From Nematostella vectensis (Eukaryota; Cnidaria; Anthozoa; Actiniaria; Edwardsiidae), in the NCBI RefSeq assembly GCF_932526225.1, contig NC_064036.1, positions 11,153,181-11,217,180 on the forward strand: a DNA stretch of 64,000 nucleotides. Reading direction: 5' to 3'. Below, piece after piece: positions 51,401-63,202 of the stretch. Positions within the stretch are counted from its first letter, which is position 1. The number at the start of each line of letters is the position of its first letter. The position numbers and the translations under genes are program-made. Under the pieces are notes generated by a model. It saw only the letters and a program-made list of their open reading frames with translations. It was not told the DNA's origin and did not search any database.

Positions 51401-54400
51401 CTAAGAGTTCTTGCTTGCAAACTTTGAAAGAATTGTGCAATTCGTTAAAATATAAGACTGCGTAGGAGGTGGTGGGAGAGTTTAAATGAACTAGGTTTAG
51501 TGGGGTTAAAAATTGATAATAACGGTTCCCAAAAGCTAATTTATTACAGGCTAATAATTTAAACAACCTTCTTCTTCAAGTCTTTTGTATCTGATGATGT
51601 TTAAAAAAAAAAAAGCGAAACCCCGATAACTAGAAATCGGAAATAAACAAAAACTTCACGCTAACTCGAACTTATACTTCAACATTTCTGGGGACCATTT
51701 ATTCAATTCTACACGGAAATCCCAACCTGGCTTGAGCTGTTTTCGCTCACTCAGGGGTTTAAGTTAGTGAGATGCCACTCTCGTCCACACAAGCTAGGTC
51801 AAAAACATTACCAATGATAAGCCACGCCCACTCACCTTTCCAAACGTTGCAGCGCACGCGGCCTCAATCTTGTGTCGCCGGCAGAAGTCGAGATAATGCG
51901 CGTACAGGATACACCGAGGAAGGCACACTCCTTCGCACATAACATAGTTTTCGTCGAGCCTAAAACAAGAAAGGTGTTATACAGCTAAACATATTCCCTT
52001 AAATATCACATAGTTCTTTACGAGCCTGTGTTATTGAAACAAAGAAGATAACTGTTAAATCGAAAAAAACACTCTCTCGCAAAAGTTTTCTAAATTAAAT
52101 CGGGGAAAATCATTATACAATACTGGGTACCCTCTGACGCATAGCCGGCTTGAAGGTTTAAAACTGATTACATAATGTTCACACACAATCACAGCACATT
52201 ACATAGTTCCTTCCGGAGACTGTAATATAGACGAAAATACAGGAAAGATAACCAAACAATTGTAGAAACATTTAAGTCCGGCGTACACGGTGAAGAAAAT
52301 TTCACGCATGCCATTTGCTCACTGCATCCGAGGCCAAAAACTCACTGTGTGCGGACGTCGATCGAACGAAATTACGTCTGGCGAGCAACTGAGGCAAAAT
52401 TGTCTCCTGCTTGAACTATGAGTTTTTTGGCCTCGCGAGGCAGTGGGCAAAGTGCACGAGTGAAATTTTCCTCATCGTGTGCTGCTGGCTTTAGTCGCAT
52501 AAGGTATTATAGAGGGTCGAAAATATTACAACGATGAGGTTGATAAAATTCTAGAAACACTCACTGACACAAAGATTCGAGCCCAAACTCAATTTTTACT
52601 TCATTAATCCTAAAAAAAGACTCGGTAATAAGGCAGAAAACACATTTTGTTCATGGTCATCTTTTTGTTATAAAAAGAGAAAACTGTTTGGAATCAACTT
52701 CGAAGGCGTCTTTAAAACCCGTTGCAAGTAAGAAAAAAGGAGAACAATGTTCACAAGTTAAAATTCTAGTGTCAAACTAACAAAAGTGGCTTAAAACGTT
52801 TGATATGCCGCCAAACATGCTAAACGCAAACAAACTTGACTTTATCAAAGACGCAAGCAAAAGCCACAAGATCGTTCATAGTAAACCCACGACAATTGAG
52901 AATCTTGTTTAAGTTTGTTTTGCCTAATATCACGGATTTGTGTAAAGGTTCGGGTGACATGGTATTTTCATTCATCTGAAAAAGCAAAGATTAAGGAAGC
53001 GGCAGAAATTCAGGAAAAATTATAATGAACCGAAAGGAATTAAAAAGGACATTGTTAAAAAGTGTTACAAGGGGGTTTTGGGACAAGTTTAAATAAAGAA
53101 AAAATGTGTACCCACTTTATTAGCAAGTCGCAAAGCCGATGTACGATTCGCGTAGCTTTTCAGAGTGGACAATTGTAGATCCGAGAAAAAAAAAACACTA
53201 TCTAACAACAATCATTTTAAAGATGTTTGGGAAGACACATCGACAAAAGATTTGATATTAGATTTGACTCGTTACAATAAGACAAAGGGACAAGTTCACT
53301 TGTATGTAAGAAATCAAAAGTAAAGAATATTTACGCATGGTTATCATTAACTATTCATCTTTTTTGTCATTTTTACGTTTCTTGATTTTTTTTTGTTTTT
53401 TTTTTTCAGATGTTTTTAGTTTTCTCTAATGTGTTTATGCTGTTTTTTCGTAGTGAATCACAAGATTACGAAAATAAAAAAAAGAGAAGATTAATGTCTT
53501 GCTACGGAATTCAGATAACGGGCACATAAAAATATATCCTTTGTAAATGAGATTATCGATCGAATCGCATAATCACAAGTATTGGATATCAAAAGATAGC
53601 GATCTGGTATCCAGGTATAAATAGCATCACATCAACAAAAACAGTTTGTCTGGTAATGGACTTTTGCATCCAGATCATCTTTCAAAGGCGCAAATCCACA
53701 AAGTATGCCCCACCCTTTAACGCTATTTATGTCGCATCCAAGCGCAAATGGCACAACACAGACGGACTGTAATAGTACTCGGAATGAGATAGGCTTTCAA
53801 GGTGTGGGTAGCACGTTATATAGGAAGTTGCTTTTTTATGAGAACATCATGTCGTGCAATTATGCCTTTATTTGCCGGTCATCAGTTTCTATGCCATATA
53901 CATATTTTTCTCTTCATTTCTTTATCTATTTTGTCTAAAATATATTATAAAACATATTTTAAACAATATTTAAAGCATATTAGGGATATCTAGGGAACTT
54001 TTACATCTAACTGTTTACATCCATTTAGAAAAATCTGAGCGAGAAAACTGTAAACAAGTCAGCAGCAGCAGAGAGCGGATTTGGTTTAAAGGGTGGTGTA
54101 ATTAGGGCAATTAATTAAGAATTAAAGTTCGTCTTTATTCTGATAACCGCAGGGACAAGCAGGAGATATTATAACGACAATTAAACAGTCAACTCAATTT
54201 AGTGGCCACCCTTGTATGTATTTTATACCTCATAAAGGGCCAATTCCGTTTAGCAACCGCGATCACCATTTTACGGTTTAAATTGCATTTTTACTCATCC
54301 TCGGAGTTGCTGGGCGATGCACGTACTATCGCTTCCGTTCTCCACGTCGCCCTGGCTCGCGAGGGTGATTTTTACTGTGACTCCTTTCTTTATTATGCCG

Positions 54401-57400
54401 AGAACTAACACATAAAAACGAAAAACAAAGTAATGTTTATTGTATAGCAATGGTCTTAGATATTCCATTTATTATAGCCAAGGGCAACAGCACAAAAAGC
54501 ATTAACATGCAAGAAAGAGTATGGCTATTTTCTAGCCTAGGGCAAAACAGTATGCTAACTTTCAAATAAACCGAAACAAATGCCTCTTTCAAGTTTTAAT
54601 TAAAATTTCAAAAGGCTCAATAATCTTGCTTTATAGAACAGTCTCATGGCCTAACTATCGCCTTGAGGACAAGAATAACTCATAAATAGCAAGATTTGCT
54701 GGCACTTCAATCTAGATCAATTCAGATAGAATGTTTTATTAGAAATAGAGGAAATAAAAAAAAATATCGCCGGTGGGAGAGATGCAGTCACCCATGGGCC
54801 ACCCCCTCATCCCCCCCCCCATGACATCTCTTAAATCTGATATCAGCATATAAATGAAAAGTAATTTATTTGTAAGTTCAACTTATGAAGGTGTGGTTGC
54901 AGAATTTTTACCAGTAGAAAACAGACCAAACTAGCCACCATCCACCTTATAATGCTCCATCTTCAAGTCTAACATACAAACCCCAATCCAACTTCTAGTG
55001 CTTCATCCTCAAGTCTACCATACAAACCCCCATCCAACTTCTAATGCTTCATCCTCAAGTCTACCATACAAACCCCCATCCAACTTCTAATGCTTCATCC
55101 TCAAGTCTATCATACAAACCCCAATCCACCTTATAATGCTCCATTCTCAAGTCTATCATACAAGCCCCTATCCACCTTAAAATGCTCCATCCTCTAGTCT
55201 ATCATACCATTCCCCATCCACCTTATAATGCTTCATCCTCAAGTTTATCATACGAACCCTCCACCCATCTTCCAATGCTCATTTCTCAAGTCTATCAAAT
55301 ATTCCCCCCATTTAAAGGAAAATTATCACATTAGGTTGTACTTGCTCTAGAAAAAATTGCTCCCTCTCCTGCGCCAGGGTGAGGTTCACCATGCTATTCT
55401 TTCGTTTTGTTAAGGACATAGGGGAGGGGGGTTGGGGGTGCAGATGCCATTCTGACCTTGCTGCACCGCCAGCTTCCATCAGAACAATAACAATAATTTG
55501 TAAACATCTTGAATGTTTTGATTTTCCTAGAATGGAAATTTGATGTATTTCGTACACCACAAACTAAAATTTGATGCAAAAGCTATTTTAAAAGCTTTAA
55601 AGCTTTTAAATAGTAACATAACTGCAGCGCAAACGGTGTTTTTTTATCTGTTAGTCACGTTTCTTGCATTTGCGCAAAAAAAACATGATAAACCGGATGT
55701 TCACTTATTATTCGCACGGAAATAATACCGAGATAATTTACTACGAATACATCGTATATAACAAACGAAGACAAAAAACAACAGGAAACTCAAAATAATT
55801 CCTACTGTTCGTCCTACTCTACAAAAACCGCGTTTTTCTTGAATGTGAAAAACTTAATGAACTATTTTATTTGCTTATCTTGCAAACGCAGTACTTAGGC
55901 AGCCCTTTGAAATCCCACCAGAAACGCGTCAACATTCCTCAACTAAAATGCATAGAGAAATGGATGTTTGCATTGAAGCCGTGTTGTTGAACTTAGAAAA
56001 ATTCATTTATTCTTAGATTGACATGAATTTACATAGGTTGACAGAAACAGAATACTAGCTTGCTCAATGGATAAAAATAGTAACAGAAGGCTAGTCCAAG
56101 TCCTTTGTGAAGTCGACAGTAATTAGTACATTTGCGTGCAACCTCCAATAGAACGGAAGACTTCTAGGTGTGAAACCCAGGCGCTTACAATTGTAATTTC
56201 GTGATTGTTTGAATTAAGTTCCATGTTTTGTTTTTTTCAGAATAGTTTTTCACCAAGTTTCCGGTGGATGTTTGTAGCCACTGGTAGAATATTTAGCGCG
56301 ATAAAATGGATCAAATAGTACTCGAGAATTCAATAGCAAAATGGTACTTGATGAGTTTTCACAAGCGGATTTCTAACTCTGGATACCTTGCCAAAGTTAA
56401 GGATTAGAGGCTAAACCTCTTGTACTTAGGAAACACATAGCAATTAGAAAGATTTCCTGGTCTGTAAGAATATCAAATCCGATATAAAATAATCAAGTGC
56501 CGTAAGGCTTGCTGTAGCTTCAGAATATTTCTCTAGAGTTATTACCGCTAGATGGCTTATAAAAGAATTCATAAAGTGCTAAAAACGTGTAAGATATTCA
56601 ACACAAGCGTACAAGCATGCAAAAATCACTTCAATTCTAAAATCCAAGTGCTTTAAATTAATGTTCAAAACAAAAAGAAAAAGATGATTACTTCTATTCA
56701 AAGTAATTACTCTAATAAAAACCTGCGAAATACTTTTGCTCCCTTCACAAGATTATCATGGCATGACAATACTCACACGAAAATAGCAAAGGGCTATATA
56801 ACAGGGCCGATAACCTATAATGGCACAAATTTGGTGACCTTTTTATTTGCTTACGTTGGATGCTCATAGCCTATATGAGAGTGCATTTCTCACCAATTCA
56901 GAGTCTCGGTTAGCTGTTCTTTCTTGGTTTTTAAGGTGAGACCATTGCCAGTCAGGCCACGGTGTTTGATTTCCCGCGCTGGTGAGGTCTCGACTGCTGG
57001 GAAGATTTATAAGACATAAAACCGTCATTAGCACTCCGCAAAACATGTCAACACCGTACAGAGATACGACAAGAAAATTGTCAAAACTTTACTCTACCCA
57101 TGATCTCTTCAAAATTCTCCCTTCGCTTGCAACGCTTTACCATGATTTAGCCAAGTAATGGAGTGTAGCAAGTCTGCAGCGACACTTTGCAGCATTTGAA
57201 TGGCATGGGTACACGCTTACACGGGACACCACATGTCGGTTCGCACACGAATCAATCACTAAATACTCCTTTGACGACCGATTTTGTAGTGAAGCGGAAA
57301 GGACCAAGACAATAGGGGAGGTCAGCCACTTACGGACCGTTAAAAAACTTACAAACGCAATTATTTAAAGGATACGTGCTACGATTCAAAAGAAACCTAA

Positions 57401-58162
57401 AACAATCTTTAGAAAAACGTAGAGGAAAAAAATCGCTAATTAACATGAAAAGTTTCGCCAACTATCTAAAAAGGTAAAACGTCTCGTGCGCATGTTTGAC
57501 TCGAGGGCTCGGGGGAATAATTACAACTTCAAAAAGTAAATTTGATCCATTCGATTGACGTTCAATGGTTTTCTAACAATACCATGGATCTATGGGGGCG
57601 AAGGTTTTATTCGAGCGTGGAAGAGTTATGGTGTTTCACTGACCCAGGGGTCTTGTAAAAAAGCATTTAGAATAACATATTACGCACACTTCTTATATGA
57701 CCAGGAAACTAATAATAAGGCTAGCCAATGTTATAAATCAAAGTTCTGCAAATCATTATAAATAATTTTGCACGGTGAAAGGTACAGATAAAATGGAACT
57801 ACAGTCTCGTAAATCGGCCCACACGCATTGATCACCGTTACAAGTATGATTCACAAGCAGCATCAAACAGTGTTTGTTATTGCACTGAGAAAAATCATAT
57901 TTTATATGGTTCATATATGGCAAAAGCAAACGTTATTCATCTATCTATTCGAGGGTTGAATGTATGTCCTTGTATAGCACTTACTAAGTTCGTCTTCATC
58001 CTCGTACTCCTCCTTGATTTTCCTGTCCACTGCAGGTCTCTTGGACTTGTGCTTGGTGCGTCTTGCAAAACTCGGTCCGGAGCACTTTCTTATGAGTCCC
58101 GACTCGGCTAGCTTGGCGGTGAGCAGCTCACACGATCTGCTCCGAGTACGAGTGCTAGGCAT
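42442..58162 (-). CDS. RFX6: RFX6-like winged-helix transcription factor
   Basis: An RFX-family DNA-binding regulator, closest to vertebrate RFX6 (pancreatic and gut endocrine differentiation). Exons in transcript order: 57985-58162, 56894-56993, 51836-51959, 51043-51104, 50810-50887, 48752-48779, 48333-48443, 47961-48038, 47324-47437, 46931-46980, 46601-46701, 46469-46527, 45956-46097, 45492-45586, 44272-44389, 43740-43859, 42971-43569, 42442-42798. They splice in frame to 837 residues and TGA. The RFX DNA-binding domain (about 84-165) includes [20 protein letters not shown] and [20 protein letters not shown]. The following RFX6-type segments [47 protein letters not shown] and [15 protein letters not shown] mark the dimerisation and extended regions. 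The last two exons (520-837) are Ser/Pro-rich and poorly conserved. The ATG at 58162 is the first in frame after an upstream stop. Exon 6 is a 28-nt microexon. The orthology symbol is inference from read similarity. Confidence 0.92.
44499..45440. repeat. 49-bp minisatellite in RFX6-like intron
   Basis: About 14 copies of a 49-bp unit, GAAGCCTACATAAAGACTAC then GAGAGATCTCTCTTCACTCT then CTTGTTAAA, with some 39-bp deletion variants. GAGAGATCTCTC in each unit is a palindrome. The array lies in the intron between exons 14 and 15 and is split by the element at 45135-45380. Confidence 0.95.
45135..45380. mobile_element. MITE inserted inside the minisatellite
   Basis: Left end AAAGCCGCATGGTCACCAGT plus TTACTTCCG and right end CGGAAGTAAACTGGTGACAA plus TGCGGCTTT are 29-bp inverted repeats with one mismatch. 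The 246-bp segment interrupts one 49-bp unit, which resumes directly on the right, so it arrived after the array formed. A target-site duplication is not clear. Confidence 0.85.
47542..47921. mobile_element. MITE copy 1, 9-bp target duplication
   Basis: A 380-bp element starting GACAGAGCAAAAAA and ending TTTTTTTTGCTCTGTC, flanked on both sides by GATCTGTTG (47533-47541 and 47922-47930). Perfect 9-bp duplications are typical of Mutator-like elements. The interior matches the element at 59125-59475 in reverse orientation (for example GAGATATGAGGCTTGAAGTG). It lies in the RFX6-like intron between exons 8 and 9. No transposase. Confidence 0.9.
48957..49459. mobile_element. Tc1/mariner-pogo-like MITE
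   Basis: Left end CAGTGGAACCTGGATTTTA and right end TTAAATCCAGGTTCCACGG, flanked by TA on both sides (48955-48956 and 49460-49461). The CAGTGGAACCT start resembles Tigger/pogo ends. Sub-terminal ATCGTTGTATCGAGGT-type motifs recur inside. 503 bp, no transposase frame; in the RFX6-like intron between exons 5 and 6. Confidence 0.85.
51960..56893. other. Largest RFX6-like intron (exons 2-3)
   Basis: A 4.9-kb AT-rich intron just before the exon encoding the core of the DNA-binding domain. Apart from the 46-bp minisatellite at 54935-55300 and a C run near 54815, I see no repeat, RNA gene or coding exon. Open frames at 53705-53993 and 55312-55725 have no family similarity. Confidence 0.5.
54935..55300. 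repeat. 46-bp minisatellite in RFX6-like intron
   Basis: About eight copies of a 46-bp unit, CTTCATCCTCAAGTCTACCA then TACAAACCCCCATCCAACTT then CTAATG. The central two or three copies are nearly identical; the outer ones are diverged. Confidence 0.9.
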
Positions 58163-59124
58163 CGCTGTTGGGAATTCTAATCAATAACACAGGTCATGAA
58201 CGTTCGGACTTGCTGCATGCACTCTTGCAAGGTAAGGCTACCCCGAAAACGATGGCGCGACGGCGGGCGCTGGAATTTGTATGCAGAGCTGCGTGCAAAG
58301 TCAGAGGTAAAAGTCAAAGAGGTTTACTAGAGTGTTACAACTAGCGCGTCACGGACTAGTAATCAATGCAAAACGGCACTAAACAAAGCGCAAAGCCCGC
58401 AAGACTGACAGCTCTACTCCCCATGGATCATTCTACGCAAACAAGCGCGCGAACAACACAACACGACGTCATCACGGCCTTTATCCCACGCACTTCCGTC
58501 GCATTATATTATTACAATCTTGTAAAAGATTAGCCAATCGGGATACCCTCCAAAAGTTATCCACCAGTCTATGCTTTGTAAATACCACAGCGTTGTCATG
58601 GCGTCAAGTAGGGCTATAAGTGAGTAAATCGTACAATGGCCGTAGGGTAGTGAAAGACACTTTGCGTGTAAGTAAGTAAGGGCTTTCGGTAGTTCTGTAT
58701 TATTCACGGTGGAACTAATCCCGCCATGTCTAGGTAAGATTATGTGTGGGATAAAGTAAAGTTGTCAAACGAATAGGAGAATGAACCGGATTGTTAGAAT
58801 GAGGGTACCCTCTCTCAGTCACTGACAAGCAAGCCAAGCACAGGGCTCTTAGTTGAACCTTCGAGGGGCTTGCGTAAACTCAAGCTGCGCTTAATTCTCT
58901 GGGGCCGGGTAGAAGTTATCCGACTTACAAGCGTTTACTTGGAGTCACAAGTACGCAATATTGTTTTCCTTGGCCATGAAGACACCCCCCTATCATGTGC
59001 GCAACTCGCCGAGTAAAAATGCCTTAGGGTGTGGGAGGCTTGATGTCTGTACCTAATGTCACGCAAGATTTTATTTCGCCAGTTTCTTTCCAAAAATTTG
59101 GTGATGGCGGTTCCTACTTTGATC
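58163..59124. other. Upstream region of the RFX6-like gene
   Basis: Sequence 5' of the RFX6-like start codon. The first 340 bases are richer in CpG than the surroundings (for example GATGGCGCGACGGCGGGCGC near 58251-58270) and have no TATA box, as expected of a CpG-type promoter. Beyond about 58500 it becomes AT-rich with nothing recognisable. Confidence 0.4.
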
Positions 59125-59475
59125 GACAGAGCAAAAAAATGGCATAAAATTTTCCAGTTATTAATATATAAGATCAAGATTCCGCAAACAAGGAGTTCCT
59201 CTGACCAAAAGCTTAATTCCAAATTTTAAAGAAATTTAGATGAAATTTAGATATTAGCGAGCAAAGTTGGCTTAATTTATGATCAGAGCCCGACTTCTCC
59301 CTAAAAACGAGGAGAATTCATACTTTAAACATTTGAAAATTGCACTTCAAGCCTCATATCTCGACGAATCCATTAGAGAAAAAGACTTTTTGATAAGTTG
59401 GTTAACATGACATTCAAGCTTACCGAAGTTAACCAGACCTTATTTTGGGAAAACTTGCCATCTTTTTGCTCTGTC
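59125..59475. mobile_element. MITE copy 2, inverted relative to copy 1
   Basis: A 351-bp element with the same GACAGAGCAAAAAAATGGCA and TTTTTGCTCTGTC ends as 47542-47921, flanked by ACTTTGATC (59116-59124) and ACTTTGATG (59476-59484), a 9-bp duplication with one change. The interior aligns with copy 1 in reverse complement (for example CTTCAAGCCTCATATCTCGA). No coding frame. Confidence 0.9.
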
Positions 59476-59484
59476 ACTTTGATG

Positions 59485-61797
59485 AAATAGAATGTTATCT
59501 AATTAGCAAACGAGGATTATACGCTCAAACTAGCGTCCACAAAAGAGAAGTCTTGCGTTAAAACACTTCTAGCAGTATTGGTCAGTCAGGGAGATCGCTT
59601 CCTCCATTCCTTCCAATTCCTCTTTTAAATCAGGCTATAACGTGATAGTGTAAAACAACTAAACAACATCTTCCGAAAATGGAGCGAGGCCTATGCAGTA
59701 GCAGTATGCAACAGGTCACACTATACATCATTGCTTGACTAGCGCGCTAAATCGTTAATGTTGCTCTCGCAGCAATGCTCATTGCTCTCATTAGTGTGTG
59801 CTTTTGCCGTAAGAAAGGATGCTGGTTGTGGACTCGTGTAGTGTACCATAGTTAGTACTAACTATGAGGGTACCCACTTAAAATTTGACTAACATTTACA
59901 AATGACCATGAGCTTACATTACAAAACCCGAATGCAAGTTGGACATGCAGCAAACATCGCTCCTAGATACCCAGCGTTCATTGCGGGCACTGCCGCAAAG
60001 GTACCTACCAAAAGTTCCGTGATTATTTCGCGGCCGAAGAAAACGCTGGATTTTCTCGAGCAATGAAGAGGCCGAATTGAGGATCTATGAATCTCATGTG
60101 TTTCATTATCTTTTACAATGGGGCCGTGAAAGGTCCATAAAAAGAAACAATTGTCAGTTTGTTTGAATCAATCACGCAGCGGGAAGCATGTCAAAAATAA
60201 CTCTTGGGCTCTTGAAAAGCCCTCGGTAGGTGCTTTTTATTTCAAATCGCGAAAAAAAAAACAGTTCTTTATCAATTATTATTGAGCTTTAACTGTTCTC
60301 GTCAAATCCATTTCTGTTGTTACGATTGAAAACCTGCTTTATAATACTAATCTAGCCTGCATGTTCGCTTATGAAAGGCCGACAACTAAATAATAGCGGC
60401 ATTGTTCCTTTACTAATATGTTTCTATTCAAATGCTGTATTAGAAAAAAATGTTTTTAGACAAACAATGCTCCATATAATAAGCCTTGGACTATTGCTGA
60501 AAGCACTTACAGGGATGTCTAACATCCTTTACAAAAACATAGCAAGTATTATACTTGAAATATGTGCAGTCTAAGTTTACACGTTTGTGGAATTGTGCCC
60601 TACTTTACTGAGTCGTCATTGCACAAACAACAAGATACCTGATATTGCCGCTAGTACTACTATTTTGAGCTAAAAGTACTTTTTGCCTTTCGCGTTCTTT
60701 GCTATATCCTTTGCAATAATCTTGCTATTTTGAAAAATGTTACTAAAAGAAGAAATGATTACTTCGGGCCAATGTTCTGCTTAATAATAAAATTACCTTA
60801 AGTCATTATAATTAAGTAACATATATTCAGTACAATCAAACGACCACAGCTGGAGAGTACCCCATCTTAAAAAGGCTAAAAACAGTTGTCTGGTGATGGC
60901 ATCCTTTCCTGATGATGCTAAAGAAGGGGAGATACATACAAAAATGCGAAACTTAACCTAAATAAGTTATAGGATATTTTGGCAGTGTTTCTACAACTTT
61001 GCACGAACTGTATTATTGCGAATTATAAATACTTACATTAACTTCTTCTCTACACAGAGTGACCTGCACAGCTGTGTGTTTCTCACCAACACAAAGCAAG
61101 ACAAAAATCAATGACCCCTGCAAATGAAAAGATAGATTTGTATTCATCTATCATGTCTGCAAGATGATTTATTAGGGATTTGAGGTTATCGCCAAAGCAA
61201 GCAAGTTTAGAAGCTGTTTGCCAAACTCGTCACTGAACTATTTTTATTCTTTTCTCACAGAAAAACATGTTTCTCGACACTCACAAGTAGACGTTTGCAC
61301 CATATAATGTTACAAGTTGAATCAGGGAAGGGAGGGGCAGAATATGCATTGCCAAAAAAGATATAACATCGCTACGTTGACAATGTGACATTGAGGGAAG
61401 GTGGAGCCCGGGAGAGGGGGGTGGTGGAAGGGTCTGCGCAGCCTGACTGGCACACTATCGCCCCCTTTTCGAAAATAAAACCACCGCGAAACTAAACTTT
61501 TAAGAGCTCGAAAAAAGCATTGAGCGCTAAACGCTGCTCGCGAAGATATCTAGCATGTTCAGACAGGAGCAAAAAATGGCAAAATTAAAATTGTAAGGTT
61601 GTGTTAGCTTACATTTTGTTTATATTTTTCCTAGTGGCTCCTTGCATAATATAAAACAAAATAAGCTTTAGTATTTTTTGGTATATGGAATTTGTGGGAA
61701 AGGATTCTATTTAGTTGGAACGCAATGAAGCGAGATCGAGTTTTTTGGGAAGGGAACAAAGTAAGTATAGGTCAAACATGAATTCAAAATTAGTTAC
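59485..61797. other. Intergenic, nothing clear
   Basis: AT-rich spacer. A stretch at 61031-61127 has splice-like borders and one open frame on the minus strand, but its phase does not fit the exon at 61798-61898, so I do not call it. No RNA gene, minisatellite or transposon ends recognised. Confidence 0.4.
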
Positions 61798-62411
61798 CTT
61801 GCTCTAGTTAACTCATCCATTGTTATCATGAGATTACCCCCAACCATGATTCCGTCGTCACGACAGATCTCTCCTTCTGCGTCAACAGGCCCAGATATCT
61901 ATATAAATAAACACTTTATCACGTGAAAACATCCCATCTCATCCAAACTGATTCATATGGATTTTGTTGATTTCGCTCCGTGCGTTCCGTCCGTTGAATT
62001 AAATTATTTCAAATTTTAGGTAGATCAAAACAAAAACATGTGAAGTAGTTCGTCCAGTTAATAAACCCAAATTGTGTGTACAGAGAAGTTCAAAAGATGG
62101 TATAAAAATCCATTTTACCGAAGAGAGCGTTATGGTAATATATCACCTTAAAAGTACGGCGCATTATCTTCAAAGGAAAGTCACTCAAGGTGACCTTCAT
62201 ATACGGAAATAGATCGATTAATTAGTGTCTCATAGGGGGGCATGAATGGAATTATTTTTATCTTCATTTATCGTGATGTTTATACAACGGTTGTATCGAA
62301 AGCGAGACAAAAGGAAGGAAGTTCGAAAGACCAAAGCCACCAAACCAAGTACTCACCAATGCTGTGTTCGCGGAGTCGATTGTTGTCCAGGAATGCTTAA
62401 GACCCAAATAT
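61798..62411 (-). CDS. Two putative exons of an unidentified gene
   Basis: Two segments on the minus strand look like exons: 62357-62411 (acceptor tttttcag, donor TTG|gtgagt) and 61798-61898 (acceptor atatag, donor CAAG|gtaact). They join in frame, giving a run that includes HSWTTIDSANTALISGPVDA and GIMVGGNLMITMDELTRAR. If the next acceptor is 61128, translation would stop after two more residues, making this a C-terminus. I do not recognise the protein. It would lie downstream of GRHPR on the same strand. Upstream exons were not found, so a chance pair of splice-like sites is quite possible. Confidence 0.3.
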
Positions 62412-63026
62412 CTGAAAAATACTTACTTGACCTTTAGGACTACAAGATTCATTTGCGCCAAAGGACTGATAACTCTTCTGTAGCGGCTAACGAGACACCT
62501 TTAAATTCGACACATTCACTGCGGATATCCCTATACTCAAAGACCTAGGCATGAAACCAGAGATGATGGAAATATTTGTGTAGGTGGTTGTCGTTTTGAC
62601 TTTGCCAAACATGACCCCCTGCGCTATGTAAACCAAAGCTGCTTGGATTATACCCGAAATACCCACAGAAAACAAACCAACGACACCCTTTTGCAGTCTT
62701 ACAAAAATCATTTAGTGTTAGTGTCTTGTTGAACAAGGGCAAATCTTCGTGGGATTTTTGTTTTTTTGGATCAGGTACTTACTTCGTATTATTCTTTGGC
62801 CTCATCTTTTATCATTGGTAAGCATTTCAAAAGTTGCAGTCGAAAGATGAAAATATAAAACAAATAAAACACCATCAAAAATTTATTTTCACATATTTTA
62901 TACCTAGGAATACGAGTCACTTCTCTTACAATTTTATTAAATTTCTAGGCGTTCGCGAACAATGTAAACTTCGTTCCTTTACCAATTTATGAGCCGACTC
63001 CCAGCTAGTCCCCGATGCTCTTTTTT

Positions 63027-63110
63027 GGGATTCCTGTGGTTGGTTGTGGACTAGAGGGGCTTGGAAGAGATTGTTTCGCGTGACGTCACACCATCAACCA
63101 CAGGAAATCC
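63027..63110. repeat. Short inverted repeat 3' of GRHPR
   Basis: GGGATTCCTGTGGTTGG is mirrored by CAACCACAGGAAATCC about 50 bp away. It lies about 95 bp past the GRHPR stop codon, so it would form a hairpin in the 3' UTR if transcribed. Confidence 0.6.
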
Positions 63111-63202
63111 GCAACACCATATAAAACCTTTAAAAACACCAGGGACTTGGCTCAATTGAAAAAGCCTGCGCTACAATCAGCGGATATTTGACCATGCATG
63201 CG

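Noticed and set aside
61018-61127. Open segment with splice-like ends, minus strand (frame containing FVLLCVGEKHTAVQVTL)
   Set aside because: Its only open frame needs phase 0, while the preceding putative exon ends in phase 2; joined correctly it stops after two codons.
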